Positions 35,219 to 44,530 of a stretch of DNA of 64,000 nt are shown here, piece after piece. This DNA comes from Immundisolibacterales bacterium (GTDB lineage Bacteria > Pseudomonadota > Gammaproteobacteria > HK1), in NCBI GenBank assembly GCA_026712715.1, contig JAPOPW010000009.1, positions 124,001 to 188,000 on the forward strand, in the 5' to 3' direction. Position 1 is the first letter of the stretch. Each line of letters starts with the position of its first letter. Below the pieces are notes generated by a model. That model worked only from the letters and a program-made list of their open reading frames with translations. It made no database searches and was not told the DNA's origin. Made by a program: the position numbers and the translations under genes.

Positions 35219-35986
35219 TCACTCCGTCGGCGCCGCGACCGCCCCGAGGTCACCCCAGAGGAGCTGAACGGCAGCGACTCCGGTGATCGCGGCGGTCTCG
35301 GTGCGCATGGTCCGCGGACCGAGCCGCGCCGCGACGAATCCATTCGCGTCGACCCGTTGTGACTCCGTCGGGTCGAGCCCCCCCTCCGGGCCGACGAGGA
35401 TGGTAACTGGCGGCTCGGGGTCCGGAAGGCAGGCCAGCGCCCGCCCGCCCACTCCGGCGAGCCGTATCGCGCTGCCCGCGCGCGGGCGCTCGGCGAGCCA
35501 GTCGTCCAGGGTCCGCGGCGCTTCCAGAACGGGAACGGAGCTTCGGCCGCACTGTTCGCACGCGCTCTGCGCAATGCGCCGCCATCGAAGGAGACGGGCC
35601 TCGGCCTTGCCGGGGGCCAGCCGCACCACGCCGCGCGCCGTCCACAAGGGAACGATCCGCGCCACCCCGAGCTCGACGCTCTTTTGCACCGCGAATTCCA
35701 TGCGCTCGCCCCGGCTGACCCCGAGCGCGAGGATGATGGCCAGCGGCGGCTCCGGGAGCGCGGGCACCGGCTCGGTGAGCTCGACCTGCACCTCGCCGCG
35801 GCGCGCCGAGACCAGCTTCGCCCGGTATTCCGCCCCGCGGCCGTCGAACAGCCGAATCGATGTGCCGGCCTTCAGGCGCAGAACCCCAGCCGCGTGGCGC
35901 GCCGCGCCGGGGTCGAGGATGACCCGCCGGGCACCGGAATGATGGCCGGCGAGGTCCGCATCGACGAGGAAGCGGGGTTCGCGCAT
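35219..35986 (-). CDS. rsmE: 16S rRNA (uracil-1498-N3)-methyltransferase RsmE
   Basis: The 255-residue SPOUT-class enzyme methylates U1498 of 16S rRNA. The N-terminal PUA-like part reads HAAGVLRLKAGTSIRLFDG. The knotted SAM domain has ALGVSRGERMEFAVQKSVEL, SACEQCGRSSVPVL, LVGPEGGLDPTE and LGPRTMRTETA, all family signatures. I chose ATG 35986 (MREPRFLVDADL); the frame opens 13 codons earlier. It is convergent with the PilJ/FimL-like gene and divergent from dsbB. Confidence 0.94.
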   Translation of the reverse strand: MREPRFLVDADLAGHHSGARRVILDPGAARHAAGVLRLKAGTSIRLFDGRGAEYRAKLVSARRGEVQVELTEPVPALPEPPLAIILALGVSRGERMEFAVQKSVELGVARIVPLWTARGVVRLAPGKAEARLLRWRRIAQSACEQCGRSSVPVLEAPRTLDDWLAERPRAGSAIRLAGVGGRALACLPDPEPPVTILVGPEGGLDPTESQRVDANGFVAARLGPRTMRTETAAITGVAAVQLLWGDLGAVAAPTE

Positions 35987-36158
35987 CGTCGAAGTTTGGC
36001 AGAACCCTGGCGGCAACGCCGCCATCGTCCCGAAACCGGGGCACGGAAGGCCGGGAAACCGCGCGGCAGGGACTGAGGGCCGCCGAACTTGCGGGGTCGG
36101 ACGCGGATGGCCCGCCGGGCGCCAGGAAATACCGCACGCGCCCCGGTATACTTCGGCG

Positions 36159-36674
36159 GTGCCTTCCGCGTGGATCGTGAATGGGGGCGCGGCCCTCGCT
36201 TGCCTGCTGCTCCTTGGCTACGGATATTTTCTGGAGCATGCCGAGGGGCTCGCGCCCTGTCCTCTTTGCATTCTCCAGCGAATCGCGTTCGCGTCCCTCC
36301 TGGTGGTGCTGGTCGCGGCGGCCATCCACCGCCCGCGAAGCCGCGGGGGGGCACGCGCTTATGGAATCGTCACGGGACTCGTCGCCGCGATCGGCGCGGG
36401 GATTGCCGGATGGCACATCCATCTGCAGAACCTTCCGCCCGGAGAGGCCCCGGAGTGCGGTCCGGGCCTCGAATACATGCTGGACGCGTTCCCTCTCGGG
36501 CAGACCATCGAAATGATCTTCACCGGCTCCGGGGAGTGCGCGGAGGTTTCCTGGTCGTTCCTCTCCCTCAGCATTCCGGCCTGGTCTCTCGTGTGGTTCG
36601 TGTTGCTGGGGGCCGTGTGCCTTGCCAACAACTTCCGAACGCCCCCGGGGTTCCGTCCCCGGCTGTTCGACTGA
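36159..36674 (+). CDS. dsbB: Disulfide bond formation protein B
   Basis: The 171-residue inner-membrane protein reoxidises DsbA and passes electrons to quinone. It has four membrane segments (about 8-24, 42-60, 67-85, 138-158), the first periplasmic cysteine pair in APCPLCILQR (CxxC, about 33-36), and the second pair at PECGP and SGECAE in the 85-130 loop. The GTG start gives the family N-terminus. No dsbA is nearby. A P450 gene follows 82 bases downstream on the same strand. Confidence 0.93.
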   Translation: MPSAWIVNGGAALACLLLLGYGYFLEHAEGLAPCPLCILQRIAFASLLVVLVAAAIHRPRSRGGARAYGIVTGLVAAIGAGIAGWHIHLQNLPPGEAPECGPGLEYMLDAFPLGQTIEMIFTGSGECAEVSWSFLSLSIPAWSLVWFVLLGAVCLANNFRTPPGFRPRLFD

Positions 36675-36756
36675 TCGCGCTCGCATCGGGACCCCGCTTC
36701 GCCCGGAATCCCGAACCCTTCCCACGAACGCCACGAACGCGCCCGCTCCGATCACC

Positions 36757-38049
36757 ATGAATTCCGACGCCGTGCACGCTCCCGATCTTCGAAGCTCCGC
36801 CGTCCTCGACGATCCGCACCCCGTCTACAACCGCCTGCGAGACGAAGCTCCGGTGCACTGGAACGCGTCGCTCGGTGGCTGGGTCGTGACCCGCCACGCA
36901 GACGTGCGCCGGGCCCTCCTCGACCCCCGGCTCTCGGTCGAGAAGATGGGTCGCTTCGAGCAGCGGCGAAGCGGCGGGGAGGGACACGCCGACATCTCCT
37001 TCCTCGCCCGAACCCTTGCGGACTGGATGGTCTTCACCGATCCCCCGCGCCACCGGGAGCTGCGGCGCGCGATGCAGAACGCCTTCCTCGCCCGCGACAT
37101 CCCGGTACTGGAATCGAACGTTCGAGGCGTGGTGGACGAGCTTCTCGAACCCCTCGGACCGGAGGGGCGAATGGATCTCGTCGCCGATTTCGCCCACCCG
37201 CTGCCGGCCATCGTCATCGCCGAGCTCTTCGGAATGCCGCGGGAAGAGCGCGAACAGCTCAAGCGCTGGTCCGACGCCCTCGGCCGATTCGTCCTCGGCG
37301 ACGTCGAGAGCACCGGCCATGACGAGAAATACGGCGCCGCCGCCCGCGCCGCGCGGGCCATGGCGGCACGCTTCCACGACCTGGTGGACGAGCATCGTCG
37401 TGCTCCCCGCGAAGACTTCACCCAGCTCCTCCTGCGCGACGGCGCGCACCTTGGGGACGACGAAATCGTCCACACCCTCATGTTCGTGCTCTTCGCCGGG
37501 CACGAGACGACCACGAACCTCATCGCGAGCGCGGTGCTCTGGCTCGTCCGCAACCCGCGCCTGACGGCACGCCTGCGGGCGCAGCCGGAGCGGGTCGCGG
37601 ATGCGGTCGAGGAGCTCCTGCGGATGGACGGACCGGTGCAGATGGTGTTCCGGCTCGCCCGCGAAGACGTCGAGTACGGAGGAACGACGATCCGTACGGG
37701 AGAACGCGTGCACCTTGTGCTGAATGCGGCCAATCGCGACCCGACCGTGTTCGAGCGGCCGGACGAGCTCGATATCGACCGGGGGCGCAACCGGCACGTG
37801 AGCTTCGGGCCCGGTGCGCACTTCTGCCTTGGCGCGCCGCTCGCGAGGCTCGAAGCGCGGGTCGCGCTCCAGGGTCTGCTCGCCCGGTTCGAGCGGCTGG
37901 AGCTCGAGCCCGAGCCACTCTCCTGGCGGCCGGAGCTGGTGATCCACGGACTGCGGGCGCTGCCGGTTCGCTTTGCGCGGCGCGAACGCGAGGCGGACGC
38001 CCGGCGAAACGTTCCCGGCGGCCCCAACATCGTGGAACGCGCACCCTGA
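36757..38049 (+). CDS. Cytochrome P450
   Basis: The 430-residue soluble bacterial P450 contains the I-helix oxygen motif FAGHETTTNL (about 241), the K-helix ExxR in VEELLRMD (about 283), and the haem-binding loop FGPGAHFCLGAPLARLEA with the proximal cysteine (about 349). It inserts one oxygen atom into an unknown substrate and needs ferredoxin and reductase partners, which are not adjacent. I chose ATG 36757 because the earlier frame opening lies in dsbB and reads as unrelated. The C-terminal tail after PVRFARRERE is arginine-rich. Confidence 0.93.
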   Translation: MNSDAVHAPDLRSSAVLDDPHPVYNRLRDEAPVHWNASLGGWVVTRHADVRRALLDPRLSVEKMGRFEQRRSGGEGHADISFLARTLADWMVFTDPPRHRELRRAMQNAFLARDIPVLESNVRGVVDELLEPLGPEGRMDLVADFAHPLPAIVIAELFGMPREEREQLKRWSDALGRFVLGDVESTGHDEKYGAAARAARAMAARFHDLVDEHRRAPREDFTQLLLRDGAHLGDDEIVHTLMFVLFAGHETTTNLIASAVLWLVRNPRLTARLRAQPERVADAVEELLRMDGPVQMVFRLAREDVEYGGTTIRTGERVHLVLNAANRDPTVFERPDELDIDRGRNRHVSFGPGAHFCLGAPLARLEARVALQGLLARFERLELEPEPLSWRPELVIHGLRALPVRFARREREADARRNVPGGPNIVERAP

Positions 38050-38105
38050 CCGCCCGCCCGGCTGCGCCGAATCGCGAAATGAGACGTAGGACGAAGGAAC
38101 CGGCG

Positions 38106-38705
38106 ATGTCAGGCTTTGGACCGGAGGTCGTGCTGGACAGGCCGGCATGGGTGCATCCCACCGTCCAGCTCCACGGAAAGATCCGGATCGCAGAGGGGGC
38201 GTCGCTCTGGCCGAACGCGGTCATCCGCGCCGAGTGCAACGAGGTGGTCGTCGGCCCGTACGCAAACGTCCAGGACTTCGCGATGATCCATGTCGGCTAT
38301 GAGACCGACACCCGCATCGGCGCGTGGACCTCGCTCGCCCACCACTCGGTCGTCCACGGCGCGGTCATCGGCGAGAGCTGCATGGTCGGCATCCGCGCGG
38401 TGGTGATGGACGGCTGCGAGATCGGGGACAACTCCATCATTGGCGCGGGCGCGCTGCTGACGGAGGGCACCGTGGTCCCGCCCGACTCGGTCGTGGTCGG
38501 TTCGCCGGGCAGGGTTCGCCGAAAGAGAAACTCGTTCGTCGACAACCGGCTGAACGCGATGATGTACTACCGCAACGGGCTCGAGTACGCGGCCGGCCGC
38601 CATCGCGCGTGGCACGGTCCCGAATACGACGCCTGGGTCGCCGTCGAGCGGGATCGAATCGAGCGCGAGTTCGCCGTCCGGTTCCCGGCCGAAACGGCAT
38701 GCTGA
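38106..38705 (+). CDS. Gamma-carbonic-anhydrase-like hexapeptide-repeat protein
   Basis: The 199-residue left-handed beta-helix protein has repeated hexapeptide turns (KIRIAEGASLWPNAVIRAEC, ANVQDFAMIHVG, GIRAVVMDGCEIGDNSIIGA, GALLTEGTVVPPDS). The metal-ligand histidines of the gamma-CA/YrdA group appear at IHVG and LAHHSVVHG. It may be a zinc-dependent carbonic anhydrase or an acyltransferase-like protein; CA activity is not assured. About 55 C-terminal residues extend beyond the helix. GAAGGA precedes the chosen ATG. It lies 56 bases after the P450. Confidence 0.85.
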   Translation: MSGFGPEVVLDRPAWVHPTVQLHGKIRIAEGASLWPNAVIRAECNEVVVGPYANVQDFAMIHVGYETDTRIGAWTSLAHHSVVHGAVIGESCMVGIRAVVMDGCEIGDNSIIGAGALLTEGTVVPPDSVVVGSPGRVRRKRNSFVDNRLNAMMYYRNGLEYAAGRHRAWHGPEYDAWVAVERDRIEREFAVRFPAETAC

Positions 38706-38794
38706 GCGTCGTCGCAACCGGAGCGCGATTACCGCCAACCAACCCTCCTTTCCCTTGCGGACGCGATCCAGCTCGCCGCACGGGCCGGTAAGAG

Positions 38795-40231
38795 ATGCAG
38801 GCTGACGACTCGGAAGCTTCCCGCGGCGACCGCGACGAATCCCGTCGCGGGCGTGCCGTGAAGTCCGCCGCGGCCCCCGCGGGGGGAGCCTTCCGCCGGC
38901 GTCCCACTTCGCTCGGCGACGCGTTCCGGTTCTTTCTCCCGCTCATGCTCATGGCGGAGCTGATGATGATCTCGCACGCGGTCATCTCCGCCTTTCTCGC
39001 CCGCATGCCGGACCCCGAACCCGTCCTCGCCGCGTATTCCATCTCGTTCTATTTCCACGCGACGCTCGGAAGCCCGATCTGGGCCTGCCAGTTCGTCGCC
39101 GTTTCGTACATCCGTGACCGCGCGTCGATGCAGCGCCTCCTCTGGTTCAGCCTGCAGGTGGCCGCGGTGATCACCCTCGCGCTCTTCACGGTCGGACTCA
39201 CCCCCGTCGGCGACTGGCTCTTCCGGACCCTGTTCGGCGCGGGTCCGGAGGTTGCCGCGGCCGCCCAGCGCTGCACCATCGTCTTCTCCTTCGTGATGCT
39301 GTTCGCGGTGCTGCGATCCCTCGTCTACGGCCTCTTCATGGTGGAACGCAAGACGATCTACGTGACCCTGGGGACGGTCGTCCGCCTCGCGGGGCTCTTC
39401 GTCGTCCTCGCCGGCCTCACCCGCTTCCTCGAGGGCGCGGAGGTCGGGGCGATCGCCCTCGTCGCCTGCATCGCCATCGAGACCGTCTTCGGCCTTGTCG
39501 TGGCGCGTCCGTTCTTCCGTCGGCTGCCTGCCGGAAGCCACCCCCCGAGCTACCGCGAGCTCTGGAAGTTCTCATGGCCCATCATGGTCATGCAGACGGC
39601 GGAATCGGGCGTCATCTTCACCATCAACCTCTTCCTGGGGCGCCTCCCCCGGCCGGAGCTCGCCCTTGCCGCGTTCGGTCTCCTGGACAGCCTGATGCGC
39701 GTGGTCCTGAGCCCGCTCCGGAACGTCATCCAGACCGTGCAGGCCCTCGTGCGCTTCCGCCGCGACGTCCGGGTCATCGTGATCTTCGCGGTCATCGTGG
39801 GCGGCGGCTTCGCGGCCGTGATGCTCCTCTTCTACCTGGAGCGGGTGCGGATCTGGGCGCTCGAGGGCGTCATGGGGCTGCCTCCGCACATGGCGGAGTA
39901 CGTCGCGCCCGCTCTCGCGTTCGGCTTCCTGCTCGCGCTCGCCATGGCCGCCGCCTCCCTCGCGCGCGGCCTGCTCATCGCGGCCAAGCGGACCGGGGCG
40001 ATCGCGATTGCATCGGCGGTGCGACTGGTGACGGTCGGGGCGATCGGCGGCACGGCCGTCTACCTCGGGGTATCGAACGGCGCACTGCTCGGGATATACG
40101 CACTCATCGGCGCATTCGTCGCCGAATCGGCGGTGCTCCTCGCCCGCCTCCTGTGGATCCGTCGCACCCTCGGGCCGCTCCGCCGCCACTCGCGTCCGCG
40201 CCGCCGGAGCACCGCCGTCGAAGGTGCGTAG
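38795..40231 (+). CDS. MATE/MOP-superfamily-like membrane transporter
   Basis: The 478-residue protein has a charged N-terminal tail of about 40 residues and then roughly twelve hydrophobic segments in two halves. The first begins with FRFFLPLMLMAELMMISHAV and the second with YRELWKFSWPIMVMQTAESG, a two-fold arrangement typical of MATE and related flippases. The substrate is unknown. The C-terminus RRHSRPRRRS is basic. It is convergent with the Ldh-family gene. Confidence 0.75.
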   Translation: MQADDSEASRGDRDESRRGRAVKSAAAPAGGAFRRRPTSLGDAFRFFLPLMLMAELMMISHAVISAFLARMPDPEPVLAAYSISFYFHATLGSPIWACQFVAVSYIRDRASMQRLLWFSLQVAAVITLALFTVGLTPVGDWLFRTLFGAGPEVAAAAQRCTIVFSFVMLFAVLRSLVYGLFMVERKTIYVTLGTVVRLAGLFVVLAGLTRFLEGAEVGAIALVACIAIETVFGLVVARPFFRRLPAGSHPPSYRELWKFSWPIMVMQTAESGVIFTINLFLGRLPRPELALAAFGLLDSLMRVVLSPLRNVIQTVQALVRFRRDVRVIVIFAVIVGGGFAAVMLLFYLERVRIWALEGVMGLPPHMAEYVAPALAFGFLLALAMAAASLARGLLIAAKRTGAIAIASAVRLVTVGAIGGTAVYLGVSNGALLGIYALIGAFVAESAVLLARLLWIRRTLGPLRRHSRPRRRSTAVEGA

Positions 40232-40252
40232 CCGGTCTCCCCCGGGTGCGGA

Positions 40253-41269
40253 TCAGGCCTCGCGAAGCGCCTGCAGGGTGTCGAACAGGGTGCGAGGGAT
40301 TGACACCCCTTCGGTCGGAGTGCGAAGGCGGGCGGCGTAGCGCCGGTCGGAGGGGAGGCGGGAGCCCTCCTGCTCGAGGATCCGGGCGAACAGGGCCTCC
40401 GCGTGGCGTGCGGGGTTCCCGCCGACGCTGCACTGCTCCGGATCGATCGCGAGCACGAGCTCGCCGCCCCGCGGAGGCCCGCCGTCGCCGGGGTCCACTT
40501 CGCTCGCCTCGAAGCTGAAGAGGTCGCCGACGAGCGCGCCCGCGAGAAGCTCGATCATGAGGGCGATCGACGACCCCTTGTAGCCTCCGAACGGGAGCTG
40601 GGCGCCCGCGAGCACGGCCGCCGGGTCCGTGGTGGGATTTCCTTCCGGATCGATTCCCCACCCCTCCGGGACGGGCTTCCCGTCGCGCTTGTGGATCATG
40701 ACCTCGCCGCGTGCGCTCGCGCTCGATGCCTGGTCGAAGACGAGCGGCCGGCGGCCCTCGCCGCGCGGCCACGCGAACGACATCGGGTTGGTGCCGTAGA
40801 GCGGTTTCGTTCCCCCGGCCGGCGCCACGTACGCCATCGCGGCGACGAACGCGAACCCGACGAGCCCGCGCTCCGCGAGCGCCTCCGTCTCCGGCCACAG
40901 AGCCGCGAAGTGGTGGGTGTTGGTGATCGCGAGGGCCGCGATCCCCTGCTCGCGGGCCAGGGCGACGAGCGGATCGCGCCCGACCTCGAGGGCGAGGGGA
41001 GCGAACCCGTTCAGTCCGTCCACCTTGACGACACCCGGGGCGAGGCGCTCGACCACGGGCTCGGCGGCCGCGTGCACCTTGCCCGAGCGGATCGACGCGA
41101 TGTAACCCGGCACCCGAAAGAGTCCGTGCGACGTGCACTCGTCCCGCTCCGCCGCGGTCACCGTGTCGGCGACGGCTCGGGTCTGCTCGGACGATCCACC
41201 GTTCGCGAGGAAGGTTTCGGTCGCGAGCGCATGCACTTCGTCCAGGGTCAGCCGCACCGTTTCACTCAT
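40253..41269 (-). CDS. Ldh-family (malate/L-lactate-type) NAD(P)-dependent oxidoreductase
   Basis: The 338-residue protein has the non-Rossmann Ldh_2 fold pattern: AERDECTSHGLFRVPGYI (with catalytic-region histidine, about 40-57), ITNTHHFAALW (about 115-125), AMAYVAPAGGTKPLYGTNPMSF (cofactor loop) and GGYKGSSIALMIELLAGAL. Relatives reduce 2-oxoacids, ureidoglycolate products or delta1-piperideine-2-carboxylate. Its ATG overlaps the LLM oxidoreductase stop as ATGA, so the two are co-translated. A 2-oxoacid substrate would fit the DadA-like and D-2-hydroxyacid dehydrogenase genes upstream in the run, by inference. Confidence 0.88.
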   Translation of the reverse strand: MSETVRLTLDEVHALATETFLANGGSSEQTRAVADTVTAAERDECTSHGLFRVPGYIASIRSGKVHAAAEPVVERLAPGVVKVDGLNGFAPLALEVGRDPLVALAREQGIAALAITNTHHFAALWPETEALAERGLVGFAFVAAMAYVAPAGGTKPLYGTNPMSFAWPRGEGRRPLVFDQASSASARGEVMIHKRDGKPVPEGWGIDPEGNPTTDPAAVLAGAQLPFGGYKGSSIALMIELLAGALVGDLFSFEASEVDPGDGGPPRGGELVLAIDPEQCSVGGNPARHAEALFARILEQEGSRLPSDRRYAARLRTPTEGVSIPRTLFDTLQALREA

Positions 41270-42336
41270 GGGTCTACGGCCTCCTCGCCGCCGAACTGGG
41301 GTTTCACTTCCCGGGCCAGGATGCGCAGGCTCTCCAGGGTGGTCGCCTCGTCGAGCAGTCCGCCGGGATTGAGCTCGGCCACGACGCCGTCGATGCCGAG
41401 AATGTCGCGAAGCGCCTCGACCCGGACGCCGATCTCCGCGGCGGAGCCGACGATTGCCCGGTTCTCGAGGATGTCGTCGTATTCGAGCGAGGCGAGGCGG
41501 GCGGCCGTTGCGTAGCGTGGAGAGTCGGGCGGGTCGCCACGCCGGGCCGCGTCGTTCGCCACGAGCTCGCTCTGGCGCCTGAAGTAGTGCACCAGGGTTG
41601 CGCGCGCCTCCTCGCGGGCACCTTCTCCGGTCGCCGCCGCATGCAGCGGGAGGCGAAGGAAAGCGCTCGGGCGTCCGGGATGGCCGGCGCCATGCCAGGC
41701 GTCGCGGTAAGAGGCAAGCTGCGCGGCGAGCTCGTCCAGGCTGTCGCCGCGAAGGCCGACGAAGATGGGAAGCCCCGCGGCGCCGACCCGCGGGAAGGTC
41801 TCCCCGCGGGTCGCGGCCATGCGAAGCGGTGGATGCGGCTGCTGCCGGGGGCGCGGGCACAGCAGCGCGTCGTGCACCCGGTAGAACTCCCCCTCGAAGC
41901 TGAACCGTTCGCCTCGCCAGGCACGTCTCAGCACCTCCATGCTCTCGTCGAAGCGTCCCTGGCTCTCCGCGTAGGGCACGGAATAGCCCTCGTAGAACCA
42001 GGTGAAGCCGCTTCGCCCGACCCCGAGGTCGACCCGCCCGCCGCTCACCTGATCGAGGGTCGCGATCTCCTCCGCGATGCGCAGTGGGTGGTTGAGCGGA
42101 AGCACGTACACCGCGAATCCGATCCGGAGCCGCTGCGTGCGGCCCGCAATCGCGGCGGCGAGCGTGATGGGAGAGGAGAGCACCGAGCGGTCCGGCACGA
42201 AGTGGAACTCCGCGAGCCAGGCCGCATCGAGCCCCCATGCGTCCGCCGCCTCCGCGAGCGCGAGACCCTCCCGAAATGCTTCCGCCTCGCTTCCAGCGGT
42301 GCGGGTCGCGAATTCCATGAACATGCCGAACTGCAT
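41266..42336 (-). CDS. LLM-class flavin-dependent oxidoreductase
   Basis: The 356-residue luciferase-like monooxygenase starts MQFGMFMEFATRT. It contains AAWLAEFHFVPDRSVLSSP (about 40-58), LRIGFAVYVLPLNHPLRIAEE, the flavin-site SGGRVDLGVGRSGF and MAATRGETFPRVG. It uses reduced FMN or F420 to oxygenate or reduce an unknown substrate. I chose ATG 42336 because the upstream frame is arginine-rich shadow. The methyltransferase gene lies 104 bases upstream and the Ldh-family gene overlaps downstream. Confidence 0.88.
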   Translation of the reverse strand: MQFGMFMEFATRTAGSEAEAFREGLALAEAADAWGLDAAWLAEFHFVPDRSVLSSPITLAAAIAGRTQRLRIGFAVYVLPLNHPLRIAEEIATLDQVSGGRVDLGVGRSGFTWFYEGYSVPYAESQGRFDESMEVLRRAWRGERFSFEGEFYRVHDALLCPRPRQQPHPPLRMAATRGETFPRVGAAGLPIFVGLRGDSLDELAAQLASYRDAWHGAGHPGRPSAFLRLPLHAAATGEGAREEARATLVHYFRRQSELVANDAARRGDPPDSPRYATAARLASLEYDDILENRAIVGSAAEIGVRVEALRDILGIDGVVAELNPGGLLDEATTLESLRILAREVKPQFGGEEAVDP

Positions 42337-42440
42337 GAGATTCGAACTACTCCTGAAGCGGGACGACAACGGGTGCTCTCGCACCCATCGTCTCGATTGC
42401 GCTCGTGGCGGCGCGGGCGGCTCCCGGCGGCGGAACCCGG

Positions 42441-43439
42441 TCAGGCCCTCGTCGCGGTCATGATGCTGTTGCCTTCGCCAATCCGGTGGCGCTCGATGTC
42501 GCGAAAACCGGCCGCCGCGAGCCATTCGCGGTGCTCGGCCTCGGTGTACGCGCGCCCGTCATCGTAGATGTTGACGAAGACGAAGTTGAACGCAACCGAC
42601 TCGGGCGGCCCGAGCCGGGAGTCGTCCACCATCCTGCCCATGATGTAGATGCGCCCGCCCGGGGCAAGCGCGCGGGCGATGTTGGCGAGCGCCCGCGCCG
42701 CATTCTCCATGGAGAGGACCTGCACGAAGGCCCGCAGGACCGCCACGTCGTACGGCCCGCCCGGGGGCTCCTCCACGATGTTGCACGCGAACGTGTCGAT
42801 CCGCTCGGAGAATTCCGCATCCGCAATGAATTCCGCGGTGATGGGGGTGACGGAGGGAAGGTCCGCCACGGTCGCGCGAAGGTCGGGAAACGACCGGCAC
42901 ATGTCCACCGCGATCCCTCCCGAGCCGCCGCCCGCGTCGAGGAGGTGGCGATGCCCGGTGAAGTCGAAGTCGCGGCGGAGCTTGCGCGCGGAGGCGCGAG
43001 CGGCCGCATCGAGTCCGCGGAAGAAGGAGCGAAGCGCGTCCGGCGACATCGCGGCAAAGTCGTGCTTCGCCTGCGGGGCGCCGGACCGGACCGTGTCGGC
43101 GGTCCGCAGGGCCGCGCTCCAGAGGTCCGAGAACACCTCGTGGTTGCTCCCGAGGTAGTCCTTCGACCCGCGCACGAGGAAGCGGTCCGCCTCGGGGGTG
43201 TTCGCGAAGCGTCCTTCCTCAACCGTCAGGAGACCGGTGGCCGCGAGCGCGTAGAGGACCGTCTCCAGGAGGTCCGCCCGCACCCCCATCTCGCCGGCGA
43301 GCGCGGCCGAGTCCTTCGAACCCTCGGCAAGGGGAGTGAAGACGTCGAGCTGCATCCCGGCGAGGAGTGCGAACCCCGGATAGACCGAGTTGACGAGCCG
43401 GTTGATGGTGTCCGGGCGCACCCGTGGCGGCGCGGTCAT
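42441..43439 (-). CDS. SAM-dependent O-methyltransferase-like protein
   Basis: The 332-residue protein has an N-terminal winged-helix dimerisation domain (about 10-90: FALLAGMQLDVFTPLAEG, LLETVLYALAATGLL). A class I SAM fold follows: LLDAGGGSGGIAVDMC is motif I (about 167-182), then TVADLP and ALAPGGRIYIMGRM. This layout is that of acetylserotonin/hydroxyneurosporene/polyketide O-methyltransferases. The acceptor is unknown. It sits between the enoyl-CoA hydratase and LLM genes on the minus strand. Confidence 0.87.
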   Translation of the reverse strand: MTAPPRVRPDTINRLVNSVYPGFALLAGMQLDVFTPLAEGSKDSAALAGEMGVRADLLETVLYALAATGLLTVEEGRFANTPEADRFLVRGSKDYLGSNHEVFSDLWSAALRTADTVRSGAPQAKHDFAAMSPDALRSFFRGLDAAARASARKLRRDFDFTGHRHLLDAGGGSGGIAVDMCRSFPDLRATVADLPSVTPITAEFIADAEFSERIDTFACNIVEEPPGGPYDVAVLRAFVQVLSMENAARALANIARALAPGGRIYIMGRMVDDSRLGPPESVAFNFVFVNIYDDGRAYTEAEHREWLAAAGFRDIERHRIGEGNSIMTATRA

Positions 43440-43598
43440 CGAATTCCCTCCCGGGAGAAGCCCTTGCCCCGCGTCGATGGTTCTCGCCCCACGCCCGCGT
43501 GAATGCCATGCGGCGCGGGATTCGATCCCGCCAGGCGGTGGGAAAACGGGGGCGAGCGCGGCTTGTCCACGCCGCCACGGCCTCCGCGCGGCGCGAGG

Positions 43599-44390
43599 CT
43601 AGCGGCCACGGAAGCGCGGCGAGCGCCGCTCCGCGAACGCGCGCTGTCCTTCCCGATAGTCCTCGCTCGCGTTGCAGGCCGCCGCGAGCGCATCGCAGCG
43701 GTCCCGGTCACGTTCCGCCGGGGGCTTGACCGCCTCGCCGATCGCCACCTTGATGGCGCGGATCGCGAGCGGCGCATTGCCCGCGATCTCGGCCGCGCAC
43801 GAGTCCACCGCCGCGTCGAGCTCGGCGTCCGGCACGACGCGGTTGACGAACCCCAGCCGTTCGGCCTCGGCGGCATCGAACAGCCGGCCGGTGAAGAGCA
43901 TCTCGCGCGCCGCCGACGCCCCGATCCGGTCCACCAGCGACTGCACGTCGTCCAGGGTGTAGCCGAGCCCCAGCCGAGCCGGGGTCATCGCGAAGCGCGC
44001 CCCGGCGCCCGCGATCCGGAGATCACAGAGCTGCATGAGCTCGAACCCGCCGCCGACCGCGGAACCCAGAACGCGGGCCACGAGGGGCTTCTCGATACCC
44101 CTGATCACCTCGAAGGCGTGCGTGGTCACCGCATCGTAGATCTCGATCTGTTCCGGGGTGGAGCGCTTCTCGGCGAACTCCGAGATGTCGTTGCCGGCAC
44201 AAAACGCCCGATCTCCGGCCCCGGTGAGGACGACGACCCGGACGGCCGGATCGGCGGCCAGGTTCTCGAAGGATGCGGCGAGGCTCTGCCACGCGGCGAA
44301 GGACACCGCGTTGCGGCGTTCCGGGCGATTGATGGTCACCCGCGCCACGTGCCCGTCGCGCTCGACCAGGATCTGCTTCGGATCGTTCAT
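43599..44390 (-). CDS. Enoyl-CoA hydratase/isomerase family protein
   Basis: The 263-residue crotonase-fold protein has VTINRPERRNAVSF, the oxyanion-hole block AFCAGNDISEF (about 62-72), SAVGGGFELMQLCDLRIAGA (about 109-128) and LGLGYTLDDVQSL. The usual catalytic glutamate of the second position is not obvious in LGLGYTLDD, so hydratase activity is not certain; isomerase, hydrolase or dehalogenase activities also occur in this superfamily. It starts 140 bases downstream of the class I amidotransferase gene. Confidence 0.88.
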   Translation of the reverse strand: MNDPKQILVERDGHVARVTINRPERRNAVSFAAWQSLAASFENLAADPAVRVVVLTGAGDRAFCAGNDISEFAEKRSTPEQIEIYDAVTTHAFEVIRGIEKPLVARVLGSAVGGGFELMQLCDLRIAGAGARFAMTPARLGLGYTLDDVQSLVDRIGASAAREMLFTGRLFDAAEAERLGFVNRVVPDAELDAAVDSCAAEIAGNAPLAIRAIKVAIGEAVKPPAERDRDRCDALAAACNASEDYREGQRAFAERRSPRFRGR

Positions 44391-44530
44391 CGCATCCCGT
44401 CCCCCGGGGCCCCCCGAATCCTCCCGGGCGGCGCGGTCGCGTCCGTCCCGCGAGATCGTTTCAGTTGACGAAGCTTCGCTCGCGATTCGTCCGGGTGCCG
44501 CGCGCGCGCGCCACCGCCCGGACGGACCCT